Part shown: piece by piece, positions 44,401 to 56,511 of the stretch
Layout of the letters: each line of letters begins with the position of its first letter
How positions within the stretch are numbered: the first letter of the stretch is position 1
Origin: Diphasiastrum complanatum
Lineage: Eukaryota; Streptophyta; Lycopodiopsida; Lycopodiales; Lycopodiaceae
Direction of reading: 5' to 3'
NCBI GenBank assembly: GCA_029204225.1
Contig: CM055102.1
Location: 19,266,688-19,330,687, forward strand
Length of the DNA: 64,000 nucleotides
Notes under the pieces: generated by a model
Database searches by the model: none
Told to the model about the DNA's origin: nothing
The model's input: only the letters and a program-made list of their open reading frames with translations
Position numbers and translations under genes: made by a program

Positions 44401-47400
44401 ACGTTGCTCTGTCCGCTGGCTCTAAGCAGCCAGTTTCAGGGGTCATTTTGGCCCAAGGATGGCCAAAAAATTGCCTTCTAGCCAAAGTTAGGCCCATTTG
44501 CAAAATGCCTTGCAAAAATGAACTGGTTCTTCATAATGAAGATTGTTAATGAAGTGAAGTTCACTTTGAACTTCGGGTCCCTTCACTCAATTTCAGAGTG
44601 AAATTTTTTTAATGAAAATGAAGGCTAGTTTCCCCTTCATTTCTTCATGGCCCCATTCTCTCACCATCCAATGGTGGTTTCTCATCGAACGGTCCATCTT
44701 GCTCCCCGAGCTCACTATCATGGCCGTCCAATTCTGTGGAGCTCGATCCTACAGTTTATACACCGTACCCGCATGCTGATGGAGACTATTCCATGCACCA
44801 GCCACTTAAGAACACAATGAACCTTTCTTGTTTGGCCGCGCGTGACGCCTCATGGGCACTTCTCTCTCTCTTCTCTATGCTGCCTCCATAGCTATGGTTT
44901 CTTCCAAAGATGGCTGCCGAATTCAGATCCACTCCAGCTTCTAGGCCTGTCCCTGTAAATTGCTATGTCTCTCCATTACTGCTCTTTGCAAACTTTCTGC
45001 AAGCCCCGTTGCGCCAAACGGTTGTCCACACAGTGAATCATGAAGCCACCACCGATGATTTCCCCGAAACCACCGAAACTGCAAGTTTCTCCGTGAATTC
45101 TCCCCGGAATCCACCTATGATGATCGTTCTGATCTTCCTCGAAGCTCCGATCGAAGGAACTTTGCTGTCTCCTGCCATCCGGACTGCCTATACCCCGTAT
45201 GGAGTCCTCTCTCCTGAGACGCTTTGAGTGCTATTTCTCCTGGTGAAAGACGCTATCCCATAGCTCCACCGGATCGTGCATACCTGTTACACCCTGTAGC
45301 TCTGATATCAAGTTGAAATTCTGTTAGGATCTAGTGCAGTATGCAGATCACATCACACAATCACCATAGCCACTGGTCACAAGCTCTCAAAGATGGCACA
45401 ACAAAAGTTAATAGATTACAAAGAAACACTGTACATATAGAGTATTCACAAACTGCATGAAAAGGCAGGTGTCCTAAAATTGGCCTACCACCTGTCAAAC
45501 TAAGGTCGGGCCCAATATGGCCAAATTCGACCAACAAACTTGGGACATGCCCCCAAGTATAGCAAGTACTGTAAATAACTTTGTACAGGCTAATTCTTCC
45601 TATGTGTGGCTACCCGGCTAACCCAAGTAGCCGTCTACGGGATCAGTGCCCGATCAATATATCCTAACGGGTCACGTCCCGAACACAACCATATACAGTA
45701 AACCAAATAAACTGTACACTAATTACATCATCACATTTAGAGCTTATACTAATGAATCAGAGCACAAGCTGATTTCTAACTAAAAGGACATGGTTTGCAG
45801 ATTACACAAATCCATCTATGGGTTGAAACAATCATCCAAAGCATGATACTATAACTCGACAACTATCTTATAGAAATAGGTTTTAGACGATGTACATTTC
45901 TTTCTTGACTCTATAGAGACCGTAATCGAACCAAGAAAGTGCTAATGATTGATCAGTACCAGTACATTCATCAAATTCTCAAAGAATATGGCATGGAAAA
46001 CTGCAAACCTATAGGATCTCCATCTTTGGAAGAATATCAGGCAGAAGATGACCCTTATGAAGACATAATCGGTTATCAGAGGATAGTTGGCAAACTCATG
46101 TACATTGTTACAGGCACACGCCCAGATTTGGTGAGTACAGTAAGATATCTTGCACAGTATATGTCAAAACCTTGCAAAGTTCACTGGGCTGCAGTCAAAA
46201 GATTACTCAGATACCTCCAAGGAACCAGCAAAAAAAAATGATACATCCGAAAAAAGGTTAGCATACTTGCCATTTCGTGCTGGAGAGATATGGAGAACAA
46301 TTGAACCCAGCGTTCAGACCCTTGATGTATTGATTCATAACACTCATTTGGCTATGCCCTTCCATGGTAGAAAGAAACTCAAAAAAAGGTTAGCATACTT
46401 TCCATTTTATGCTGCAGAGGTATGGAGAACAAGAGACACCTGACCTTTGATGTATTTATTCATAACACTCATTCGTGCTATGGCACTCTTGCATGCATGT
46501 GCTCGTGTAGATTCAAGCCTTCACGATTATCATCAACCCCTATTTGAGGGGGGACTGGCAGTGGTGGTTATGTGTTGTATGTTTTTACCATTATAATTAG
46601 TGTGTTGCATATTGTGGACATCCGGCCTAGTTTTTCTGAAACTTGTACTTTTTGGTGTACTTGGAATACTGATATGGCTGTATGGGAGTATGGTGGTAAC
46701 ATTGGTTTCAAGTGAGGGTTGAATGCTTCCCAAAACTGGTCAGTTGCTCTATTGCTTCATGGGTTAGCATAACTGTATTGAAAGGCTTCGACACAAGATT
46801 TTAACAAGATTATGCTTCTTGGTTTCCAAGGGGAGGCTCGAACCTGGGACCAAAGAATTCTAACTCATAGAGCATTAAACTAGGAATTGGGTACCTCCGT
46901 AGTTGCATTATGCTCCGGAACATAGCGTTTGGATTATGCTCATTCTGGAAGGCTTCCAGAATCTGTAGAGAGTTCCAGATTGGAACGCTCCAAAAAATTC
47001 AACTTTTCATTTTCATTTCATAGTTTGATAGGGGAGTTAGAAGTTAGCTTTTAGGGGGAAATTAATCATAAAAAAGTTTACATACAGTGCAGAGAGAATT
47101 GGGACATTTCTAATTCCATTCTTCTTGGTGACCACTGACATGTGTATAACATTGCACAATGTTTGTCGTTCATTGTTCAATACCGCTCATTCTGGAATGG
47201 CTTGTGTTCATGCTGTCTCCAGGGTCTAGACTCTAAGCATCTTCATTTGGCTCTGTTTGTTGTGTCAAAGTATACCACATTCATTGTCTTTCATCTTGCT
47301 CCCAACATGGAAATCTTGCTTCTTATGGATAAATTGCTGTATCTTCATGTATTCTGGGCCATTTCGTATTGCCTTCACGTGGCCTTTCAGTTCACTAGGT

Positions 47401-48846
47401 ATTACAATCTATTGGATTACACTACGCACATATAGATGAGCTGCAAAATTGAAGATCCAGATGGTGCAAAACAGGATAAGAAGCCACAATAATGAAAACC
47501 TTAGGATGGCTATCAAATGAAGATGTGAAGCAAACTCGTTTCTCAAGGACAATCTTTGAAGCTATGCCGATTGACTAAGAATGTAGCATCAAAACATGAG
47601 GAACTCTTCATGGCGAACCAACGTGATAATAATACTCCTAAAGATCAATGAAATTGGCCAAAATAAGTAGACTCTAAGCTAGGCATATAGACCAAGAAAC
47701 TGTACAAAATCATTGTTGGAACCTTTGGTGTCACATTGCTGTCACATTTTAATATCTTTTTGCATGTCTCGATATATAAGAGATAGAAAGCTTTGTGATC
47801 TTTTTAAAATTTGACATGCTCTTATGAAAAGTTGTTTTTCTTCTTTGGCAGTGCTGCATTGAAACCTCTCACCCGTGTAACAAGAAGGGTGACAGAGCTG
47901 GCTGACTCATTGGAGCCCTTATTTGTGAAGTACTATGAACCAGTAGTTCATGGCGTTGTGTTCCCTGATGATCAGGGTAAGCGTAAGCTATTCTCTCTGT
48001 TGCAGCCTCACTTGAAAAATTCGCTTGCACAAACTCTTAGCATTCCCAATGCTTTTCCAATGGGTAACAGCAATAATGACCCAACTGGAGGAACGAAAAA
48101 GGTTGAATTCAAGAGGGCTGTTGATTCAACCTCAGGACTGGATTTCCACCTCTCCCTTTGCAGCAAGTACCTTCTGCTGGCAGCTCACATTTGTTCAACT
48201 AATCCGGCTACACTAGATGCTTCAATATTTGATGCAGGTGGTGCAGCAGAAAAGCAGAAACGGAGGAGGTAATGTCTTCTAGCTACATTTGGAAGGGCTT
48301 TCACTTGGTTGAGAAAATTGCTAGTTATTCAACCTTCTACTGGTTGATTAAGTTGCTCTTTTCCCTATGGGATCTGTTAGTAAAAGCATTTGGGACAGTT
48401 ATCTTCAGCCCATAATAAGAATTCACTCTTCTGTATAGGATAATGTCATTGAACCCACAATCTTTGTACATAAATGTGTTTAACCTATTCTCAAAATTTG
48501 GTTCAACCTGTGCAGGAAATCTTTTTCTTCTATGGATAAAAGAAACCAAGAGCTCCAAGAAAAGCATTTAAAGGGTCCGGGTAGCTTTCCTTTGGAAAGA
48601 TTGCTTGCAATTTTCCATTGCATATCAGTAGGTCCAATCATGATTGGAAGTAACAAAGCAAGCTTAAAGTTAATAGACGTGGATGAAGGTGAACCTATGG
48701 AATGCTCAGCTGATGTTCTGATGCAGCTTTCTACACTTGTTCGTGTCAACCTTATCCTCAAAGGATGTAGTGATCCTCTCGAAGGCTCAGCTCGATATCG
48801 CTGTAATGCCAATGATGAACTCATGCAAAAGGTGTGCCGACTATGA
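40568..48846 (+). CDS. ORC5: Origin recognition complex subunit 5
   Basis: Four exons: 40568-41404, 41556-41977, 47852-48268 and 48516-48831 (or to the TGA at 48846). ORC5 is an AAA+-type subunit of the complex that marks replication origins and loads MCM2-7. The N-terminus (residues 1-140) is basic and Ser/Lys-rich, with a six-lysine NLS-like run. FPGRASEIGKLLRILG opens the conserved core. Walker A is GGPATGKTS (residues 185-193), followed by RPFAYASCRSCHSPRILFES. Exon 2 gives the Walker B-like VVYLVIDNVELL and LPNLGIILISNVG. Exon 3 starts with the conserved PLTRVTRRV block. Exon 4 holds the winged-helix part (GSFPLERLLAIFHCI...ARYRCN). Joins 2-3 (CA|T) and 3-4 (AG|G) keep frame exactly. The first intron join (GAA|GTATAC to CACAG|AAG) is the best of several. 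The family's last 15-20 residues were not found. Confidence 0.92.
41556..41977 (+). CDS. ORC5: ORC5 exon 2
   Basis: Begins KGKPTSLSEDSMWALV. Contains Walker B and the sensor-like ISNVGLDGF. Donor CA|GTAAGT. Confidence 0.85.
42471..42720 (+). repeat. Inverted-pair LTR, + strand copy
   Basis: Ends directly at the primer site at 42721. The outer edge is approximate. Confidence 0.65.
42740..42903 (-). pseudogene. Copia gag N-terminus (about 50 codons)
   Basis: MGSEIRLIERFDEDNFGSWK and LLIEKDLWEVASGAEIKP are typical copia Gag starts. It is truncated where it meets the other LTR's primer site. Confidence 0.65.
43204..43487 (-). repeat. Inverted-pair LTR, - strand copy
   Basis: Matches the + strand copy when reverse-complemented, with one extra 16-bp duplication (TTATCCTACCACAAGC, about 43371-43402). 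Confidence 0.65.
43489..43816 (-). repeat. Small LTR element, 3' LTR
   Basis: Same sequence as 45311-45638, with very few differences. Confidence 0.8.
45311..45638 (-). repeat. Small LTR element, 5' LTR
   Basis: Lies next to the primer-site-like GATATCAGAGC. Confidence 0.8.
45780..46240 (+). pseudogene. Copia F remnant: RT C-terminal part
   Basis: RLHKSIYGLKQSSKA then, after a gap, MIDQYQYIHQILKEYGMENC, YQRIVGKLMYIVTGTRPDL and VHWAAVKRLLRYLQG, the region between RT and RNase H. The YVDD motif is deleted. It ends in a short A-run. Confidence 0.7.
46250..46510. repeat. Two tandem copies of a roughly 130-bp block
   Basis: Blocks starting AAAAAAGGTTAGCATACTT at about 46250 and 46380, each ending near CATAACACTCATT. 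A polypurine TTTGAGGGGGGAC follows at about 46540. Confidence 0.75.
47852..48268 (+). CDS. ORC5: ORC5 exon 3
   Basis: Acceptor TTTGGCAG. Encodes HAALKPLTRVTRRVTELA and the lid/linker region, then a Lys/Arg-rich end. Donor GAG|GTAATG. Confidence 0.88.
48516..48846 (+). CDS. ORC5: ORC5 exon 4 (last one recognised)
   Basis: Acceptor TGTGCAG. Encodes RKSFSSMDKRN through the winged-helix domain. After ELMQK either a GTGTGC donor at 48832 leads to an unseen last exon, or translation ends VCRL at the TGA. Confidence 0.85.
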
Positions 48847-51464
48847 GAATTTGATTGTTTTTGTTTCTGCACTGTGTATTTATTGTCCTCCCTTGGAGTT
48901 TTTTCACTCAAGGTGATGTTGCTTAAAGCTTTTGTGAATTATGAGAAGGCTGTGTATGCTGGGATTCTACATTTTATAGTCTCTAGATTTGCCGTGCCCA
49001 AAAGTCCCAGAATGTTAGGTGGGGAATTGTGATGATTGAATTTGCAAGTCATCCCATTTTTGCAGCCCATGTGTACAGCACAGAATGCATCTAAATGAAT
49101 GTGCCAGTTGTGGCAAGAAGATTCACTAATTTCATGATTGTTATGAGAAATATGCAGCTATATGTATATGCCTCAATAAATTTATCTGTCTTGATCTTGT
49201 GATTGTGAGTGAGTCAGCTGATCAAAATGTGGTAGTTGACCCTTTTCAGCCAGTGACACTACGTGCATGACATTCTGTAGAGGCCGTTTAGATTGTCCTC
49301 AATTGTGCTATCGGCTGCCCAGCTGTGAAGTTCTGTCTCCATCTTAGCTTGCTTTCACACAGGGTACAGTTAGCTTATGTAATCCTTATGGGGTTGAGCT
49401 TGTTTTTGCTATGCTTTATGGATCCTTTCATCTTTTTTTCCTTTAGAGTTGGGAGGTCAATTGGTCCTTTTTTCAAAGCTTCAATCAAAGAAAGTTGTTA
49501 CATTGATGTATTTTTGCTCTTGTAACTGTGACAAGTTTGCATCAACAAATTGAAAGTTGTGAAGCTACCTCTGTAATACTAAGTTCCTGTGACTATAACA
49601 GATTGCTCGGAGTGTGCATTTCCCACTTTCAAAATTCTTGTACTACAACACTCAGCTATGAGCCCGATCATATCAGCGGATGAACCTTTGTTTACCGATG
49701 TGTCCTCATCGTGGTACAAGAGGAGTATCTGACTCATGCTGGTTGGGGTCTAAAAAATGTGGTCCTAGTCAACTCCTTACTTCCATGCATTTCTGGTGAC
49801 ATGTGCGAACCTCCGACTTTAAGGTCTTGAACTACACTTAGGTGCAGCTTCATAATTCAGTTATGGAAGTCTGAGCTTTTGGCATCATTTGGTTCCTATC
49901 TTGGTACACAAATGGATCTTTCCAAGAAGCTTGATCTAGCTGCTTGTTTGCTTTGTAATATTTCAAGAACTCCCAATTCATGGGGACTTCAGCCTCTGGT
50001 TTTTAAGTGATTTACATTTCTTTGAAACAGTTCTCATAAATCCTCTTTGGTCATGACCTCCAATATCCTGCATTTTTGCGAGGTTGGTATTTGGAAATTG
50101 TTGCCTTCTAAATTTACTCAAAGTATTTGACAATTAGAATTCTTCCAAGTATGAAAAGTTGCTCTCAGTTATTGTGTTTGTAAAACTAACAAATGAGTTT
50201 AAAATGGTCATACATCTACCTCCTGTTGCTTTAGGATGCCCATGTTAGTCTATGAAGGTGTCAAGTTTTTCATTGTAACCTGGGCAACCTCCCTACTAGG
50301 GAAAGACTGCATGTTTGGAGTTTTGGCATGGTTCTGTATTTTGTTTAGCATGGAGCCCCCCATTTTAATAATTAAAATAATTTTGACTCTCTCCATTATG
50401 CAATTTCAGTCTCCATAAGATAGAAGTAGGGTATGTGCGATCATGATTTCAAAACCTTGAATAGGTGAGTAATCTTATCCTTAGCAACATTGAGGAATCT
50501 TATCCAATAAAAACCTGAGGTCTGAACTATGAAAAGCATTGAACCATAGTTCCATAGCGCAGAGGATGGGCATGTACTGAATGTCGTCCAATATGTACTT
50601 TATTTTCATAAGAAGTTCGCTTGATACTTCTGGATTTTTTTCTTCAAGTTCTAAAAAAAGTCCCATAGTGGCATTTGGTCCATAGCTAGCAAATTTCTAT
50701 TGCTTCTGCTTTTGTAAAATCATTTTTTCCTTTTTTACAAAGGAAATGTTGGCACCTACCTGAGTGCAATTTGCTTGAATTTTTTTTTCAAGCAGATTAT
50801 TTTTACACGCCTTCTGGGCATCGGAAGGTGCATGTATAACTTTTTGGCCTTTGTTTACATGGATCATTTGCCTGGAAAAGTGCGTGTTAATAAATTCACA
50901 TAAAAGTAGGTAAAAAGTGTTTTCATGATGAAGAAGGGCCACCCTCCCCAGCCCTTCTGCAAGCACTAATCATTGAACTATTCACTATGCACTAAGCTTT
51001 TGCTTTGGCATATAGTTAGATGTGCATATTCTACTTGCAAATCAATGGCAAGTTAAAATTCCAACTGATGGAACAAATATTTTTATCCTATTATAGTTTT
51101 CACGAACAATTGTAGCGACCATTCTATTAAAATATTTGTTCAAGAAGTTATGAAAGGATGTTGTGCCATCTCATCTTTGTTCTGCTTTTTAATGTTTTGG
51201 CAATGATCATTTCCTTTCATGATTAAGCATATGGTGTCCTTGGCTTGTTCTTGTTGTTGACAATGATTGGGCACTTATAGAGTTTTAAGCAAGTAATTTG
51301 ATTAGCAGTACTTATGATATCATTCTTGAATACAAGCTTGTGCATACATATAAATCCTTTATACCTACTCCACTTTGTTGCTTTTATTCAAAGTTTATTG
51401 GCTCTCAAAGCACAAGATAAAGCAAAAAGTCCACTTTATTGATTGAGACGTAAGTAAAAAGGGT
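48847..51464. other. Non-coding region downstream of ORC5
   Basis: I see no gene or element with recognisable domains. A missing short final ORC5 exon could lie here. Confidence 0.4.
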
Positions 51465-51481
51465 AGCGTGTGTGTGTGTGC

Positions 51482-51577
<96 letters not shown>
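51465..51577. repeat. Compound microsatellite (GT)n(CG)n(GT)n(GA)n
   Basis: GT repeats, a CG block that could adopt Z-DNA, GT again and about 58 bp of GA. Confidence 0.95.
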
Positions 51578-51578
<1 letters not shown>

Positions 51579-53400
51579 CATTCGGTGAAATGGGCCCAAG
51601 ACAAAATTGTGGTGTACCATTAAAGTTACACATCCTCACCTACTTTTGAACATGTTAGTCTTGAGACCAACCTCCGATAGAGTAGTGAGCAAATCACCAT
51701 AGGGAGGTTATGTAGTTCTTGAGCACTAGAGCCTTTTGAATGTTATCAAGCTTTTTGTAATCCTTCTGAAAAAAATTATTTTGACAGTTTTGAATTGTAA
51801 TTTCACTTATGATTTACAATGGTGCATGCATTAAAAAAACACTCGTTAGAGTGCTTTTAGCAGCAAGCCATCACCACTTGAGTTGGTTTGATAGTCACGA
51901 AAAATGGGCCACGTCATTTTATTCAAAAGAAAAGGACAACAAATCAAAATTTGCAAGCGTGTTCTAAGGCATTGAGTCCTTCTGATTGCTTGTAACACTT
52001 CTTGTCACCTTTGGAATGATAGCTCAGGAGCATTGCCCAAGAACAATACTAAATTTTCAAAAGAGGGAGAGACTAGACAATTGGCATTATCGTTTGATAT
52101 TGGATCAACAATAGTGGCTAGTTGATTTAATAGCTCTTTGAAACTATTAAGGTCATCACCTACTGAAGGGAGGATGAACTTTCCATGATTGATAGAATGA
52201 TATAGAACGATACAAACATGTAAGAATTTCTAAGGATTAAATCTGATTCGGATTTCTGACAAGCCTGAATGTGGAATTTGCTTGCCTCCAAAGAAGAAAG
52301 AATTGATACAAATATACCTAGGACTCTAATTTACTGATATTATTCAATTGATATAGGCGTCTTGACAACCATGATGAGTGTGGAATTTTAGGTATCCATG
52401 GTTGCCATATGTTCATGGATTCGATATTCAACATAGATCAGTGAAGAGTTAAACATATTAGATTAGTAATTAAATCAGAGCAGACAGTCAGTATACAACA
52501 ACTGATACATATCATAACGTACACAAGAAATGTAGTAAATAATTATGTTTTTTAAAATCAATGAAATCACGGATTTTGTGAGTATTTTAACATTATGGTG
52601 GTTGAATAATTCTCACAGTAATTAGGTGACGTGAGCTATGATCATATTATGCTTTGTCTTAAAGATGAACAATCTAAAGATTAATACTTCTATGATTAGC
52701 CTAATATATATATATATATATCTATCTATATATATATATATATATATATTCAGTTGAAGTTACAGAGCTTATTATATAAGCTATTCTTGTAAACTATGTT
52801 ACAATGAATTGGGTGTTTAGAAGTTTAGGCCAACTTGAGAGTATGGGGTTAGGGGAGGAAAAACACTCGAGTGTGTGGGAGTGACGTTGCCCTCATGTGT
52901 GAATAGTTTTCTATTTTGAAATGTTAATAAATTAAAAACAACAAAGAAAACACCTAAATGGTTCGGATGCAAGCAAAAGAAAAGAAATTGGAATTTCAAA
53001 ATAAAAGTTTTGAATTTTTTTTGCAAAGAAACAAAACTATAATAATGAAAACCTGAAGGTCTTCTCTCAAAGTTCCAACAAAAAATTGTTAATCAAAACG
53101 AAAAATGAACCTCATCACAAGAACTTTCATAACTTTGTCAATTCTTCACCAAATTGGCTGGAAATTGACTCAAGTTTTAGATAGAGATATACTGATCTCT
53201 AAATTTATAGTCAGAAAGGCCAAAATCACAGGCAAAATGGAGAAAACAGACAACAAAAACCATCGGTAACAAAATTTGTAGTGCCATAACTTTGTCAAAG
53301 GATTTTCTTTTGCAAGAATTTGTTGTGAAAGATTTAGGTTCATAACATTTTTGTTTTGGCTTGAAAATTTGGAGGAACAACACCATAACAATTATCACAA
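51578..53400. other. AT-rich non-coding region
   Basis: No gene is supported. A (TA)n run with TATC interruptions lies at about 52705-52750. Confidence 0.4.
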
Positions 53401-53419
53401 ATACAAACTACATACTAAT

Positions 53420-54146
53420 CTATAGGATTGTAAAGCAATTGCTACACCTTTAGAAGTAAATTACAAATTGTCAAGCTATGATGGTGATGAGTTTGATGTT
53501 AGCATATATCATCAACTTATTGTTAGTATATTTGACAACTATTAGGCTAGACATATTTGTTTGGATTGTTGAGTCAATTTATGGCAAAACCAACCACACT
53601 ACATTGGAGCATCTCAAGCGTTTTTAGATATCTCAAGACAACTATGCACCTTGGCTTATGTTATGAGGAAGGCAAAGTTGTATGTTTGCAAGGGTCTTGT
53701 TGACAATGATTGGAGAGAAGATACCACCGATAGGATATGTTTTCTCCAGTACTATTGTTGTTTCTTGGTTAAGTAAAAAGCAACCTATTGTTGCTTTATC
53801 TTTAACAAAGATGGATGTAGGACACTTTGCAATGCTACATGTAAAGCTTTTTGGTTTCAAAAGCTACTTGAAAGCTTTGGTGTGGCACACTCAATCTATT
53901 GTGATATATTGCAATAACCTTTTTACAATTCAAATTGCAAAGAATCTAGTTTTTCATGCCAAGGCAGAACATATTCAAGTTTAATATCATATTGTATGAG
54001 AGAAGTTACAATGTAAATATATTGATATTCAACATTGTAGCTAAAAAAATCAAGCGCTATTGTTATAAAATCTACTTCACAAAGAATCTTCAACATATTT
54101 TTTCATCTTGGTTATAATGTAAACCAAAATACACCTTAATGAGGGG
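53420..54146 (+). pseudogene. Copia I remnant: RNase H
   Basis: A degraded RT end, then SWLSKKQPIVALSLTK (about 53760), VIYCNNLFTIQIAKN, FHAKAEHIQV and a broken LLHKE-like end. Polypurine tract TTAATGAGGGG (54136-54146) is followed by TGTTAAAATTTC, an LTR start. Stops throughout. Confidence 0.65.
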
Positions 54147-54374
54147 TGTTAAAATTTCAAGTATAGGGTAGAAAAAAAAACTATTCATTTTTACCATATA
54201 ATTGTAAAGTTGAGGTGCATGAAAGACACCTATGACAGATCTACAATTTACTTCTAGAGTAGAGTTACATGTGACACAAATACAGAAAAGTAGATATATG
54301 GCTTGTTCTACTTACACAAGCTAATGTGTGTGTGTGATAAGAGAGCATAATTTGCTTCATACCTATCTGGTTGT

Positions 54375-54437
<63 letters not shown>

Positions 54438-54440
54438 CCT
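54147..54440 (+). repeat. Probable LTR start of copia I, ending in (TC)n(TA)n
   Basis: It begins TGTTAAAATTTC after the polypurine tract; a TC/TA microsatellite fills about 54378-54437. The far edge is uncertain. Confidence 0.4.
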
Positions 54441-54493
54441 TAGCTCTCCTTGGATGGATGATTCAGGAAAGTCATCCATGTCACAACTCTCCA

Positions 54494-55334
54494 TCAATCT
54501 CTCAAACCGCTTGGCGAGCTTCCTGTGTCAGGTGATCGGCTTCTTGGTGAAAATGTATCCCATGGTACATATTTCTCTTTGTGTTTGTCATCTGCAACTT
54601 CCATTCTCCTAGCACCAAATGGTTTATCCCTACCTCTCCAACTTGTCTCCTGATGTTGAGTGTGTGACGACATCATGAGGTGCATCCATCTGTCCATCAT
54701 CATGAATGTCAATAATGGTCCATCATCAAGAGGAATTCTCATTGTACCATCTTTGCCACTTGATATGTCCAACTTCTCAGCATCCCCATCTTTGTACATA
54801 TTAGATTCATGAAAGACAACATCACGGCTAACATGCATTCTGTTCTCCAATGGATCGAAGCATCTATAGCCCTATCATATCCTAAGAAGATGCACTTCAT
54901 AGCTTTTACATCAAGCTTGCACCTCTCTTCTTTAGGAATGTGGACAAAGGCCTTACATCCAAACATTCGTAAATGGTTCACCTTTGGTTTCTTCGTGAAA
55001 GCCTCTTCAGGTGTTATCTTCGGCATGACAATGGTAGGACTTCTATTTTGAAGATAGACTATAGTATTGCATGCTTCTGGCCAAAAATCCTTTGGTAGTT
55101 TCATCTCAACAAGCATAAATCTAGCGCTCTCCACAATTGTACGATTCATGCGCTCGGATACACCACTGATTTAGGATTATGAGCTTGTGTGAATTGTCTT
55201 TTGATCCTGCATTTGTCACAAAAGTCATTATATTCATTAGACTTGTACTCACCTCCACTGTCAAATCTTAGGAACTTGATCTTCCTACCTATTTGATTTC
55301 GATGGCTTGAAGCTCTTGAAGGTGGAAAAAGCAT
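54494..55334 (-). pseudogene. Copia H remnant: integrase and connection to RT
   Basis: On the - strand: RFDSGGEYKSNEYNDFC (catalytic Asp region), then MNRTIVESARFMLVEMKLPK, FWPEACNTIVYLQNRSP and KVNHLRMFGCKAFVHIPKEE, the copia integrase C-terminal part. The rest (54850-54494) is degraded linker with HESNMYKDGDAEK. The QNGVAER region is broken by a frameshift near 55165. Confidence 0.65.
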
Positions 55335-55453
55335 TAGATTTCTTCTTTAAGAAGTATATCCACAAGTGCAAATGGACTAGATATACTTCTTAAATAAAAA
55401 ATCAGATGGAATGATGGAGCCCTCAAAATCCTCTTCTCGGTAGAGCAACTTTC

Positions 55454-56000
55454 GTGTCAGGAAGAGATCCTTGTGTTTCTAGCTTTCTATGGATATGCTA
55501 TTTGAATGCTACTTCCATTGTAATTGCTATTAGCTTAGATTTGGCACATGACAAGGACATAACTGTTTATAGGATTCTCATTGGATCCCTTATTTGGTTG
55601 ACCATAGCTAGGTCGAGTTTGAGCTTTAGTGTGCATAAATTGAGTCAATTCATGCAGTTGTCATTTGAAACAAGGATCTTGAGACATGTTTTTTCCACTC
55701 TAGATTATGGGTTGATCTATAAAGGAGAGGATCTAACAATGGTTGCTTTTTCAAATTCGGACTTTGCTAGTGACAAAATGGATAGAAAGTCCACAAGGGC
55801 TTACACAATCTTTATTGGAGGCAATCTTGTATCTTAGTTATCCAAGAAGCAAGATAGAATTTCATTATTATCATGTGAAGCTGAGTGTACAAGGCCCTTA
55901 CAACAATCACCAAAGAAGTACTCTTGTGGATTAAGAGGTTACTCGTGGAGCTAAAGTGCATCAAAGATGAAGATCTGCCCATTGTCAAATATTAGCTCGA
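55454..56000 (+). pseudogene. Copia G remnant: RT end and RNase H
   Basis: VYRILIGSLIWLTIARSSL and VHKLSQFMQ, then FSNSDFASDKMDRKSTRAY and, after a stop, LSKKQDRISLLSCEAE. Orientation is opposite to copia H next door, so these are two separate insertions or an inversion. Confidence 0.65.
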
Positions 56001-56511
56001 GCTAGTGTAGGTTGTTGACACTTGGCTTGATGGTAGAGGGCAAAAACAAAACACCTCATAATGTCATTTGACCATGTGGACCAATAAGATCAAGAGGTGT
56101 ACTAAAATGTTCCAATCATTGTAAGAAGTGATTTAAGAGTGGTCCAATCTTTGTAAGAGGTGATTTTAGAGAGGTCCAATCATTGAGCTTCATTGCCATC
56201 AATCTTGGATCTCGAGCCACTCTATGATAGTGTGTGAGCTTGATTATAAACTAAGTTTTTTTATGAGAGTTAAGAAGAGTGAGCTCCAACACTTACAATT
56301 TTTTTCTACATTCGCTCTCTACCCGAGAGCAAGCCAATTTTATACTTATTTTTCTCATCAAATGTAGCCTTATGATGTGAATGATAGTTGGTGAATGATA
56401 GATGCATGTTTGTGTGTCTTGCCTTGAGATTGTCAAGCTAGATTTTTTGCATCAATCAAGAGATAGATCTATGCGCAATCACACACTTCTTATAAGATCA
56501 ATCACATCGAA
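56001..56511. other. Non-coding region with short tandem repeat
   Basis: About 56090-56185 holds two imperfect 45-bp units containing GTCCAATC and TTGTAAGA. No gene is seen. Confidence 0.45.

Larger units (their letters stand above)
43489..45638 (-). mobile_element. Small non-coding LTR element (TRIM/LARD-like)
   Basis: Direct repeats of about 328 bp (43489-43816 and 45311-45638, offset 1822) differ by only a few bases. On the - strand, GATATCAGAGC next to the right repeat (about 45311-45299) looks like an iMet primer site, so the element reads on the minus strand. The 1.5-kb interior has no gag or pol motif. A 105-codon + strand frame (44910-45227) has no known domain. It is non-autonomous; the close repeats suggest recent insertion into ORC5. 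Confidence 0.7.
41978..47851 (+). other. ORC5 intron 2 (5.9 kb) packed with retroelements
   Basis: It holds an inverted LTR pair (42471-43487), a small LTR element (43489-45638), a copia RT piece (45780-46240) and a duplicated 130-bp block (about 46250-46510). The remainder (41980-42470 and 46740-47850) shows no gene. Confidence 0.75.

Noticed and set aside
44910-45227. 105-codon frame in the small LTR element as a captured gene
   Set aside because: No domain or splice evidence, and it lies opposite the element's likely coding direction.
49063-49098. Last ORC5 exon after TTTTTGCAG
   Set aside because: It would add ten residues with no likeness to the conserved ORC5 C-terminus.
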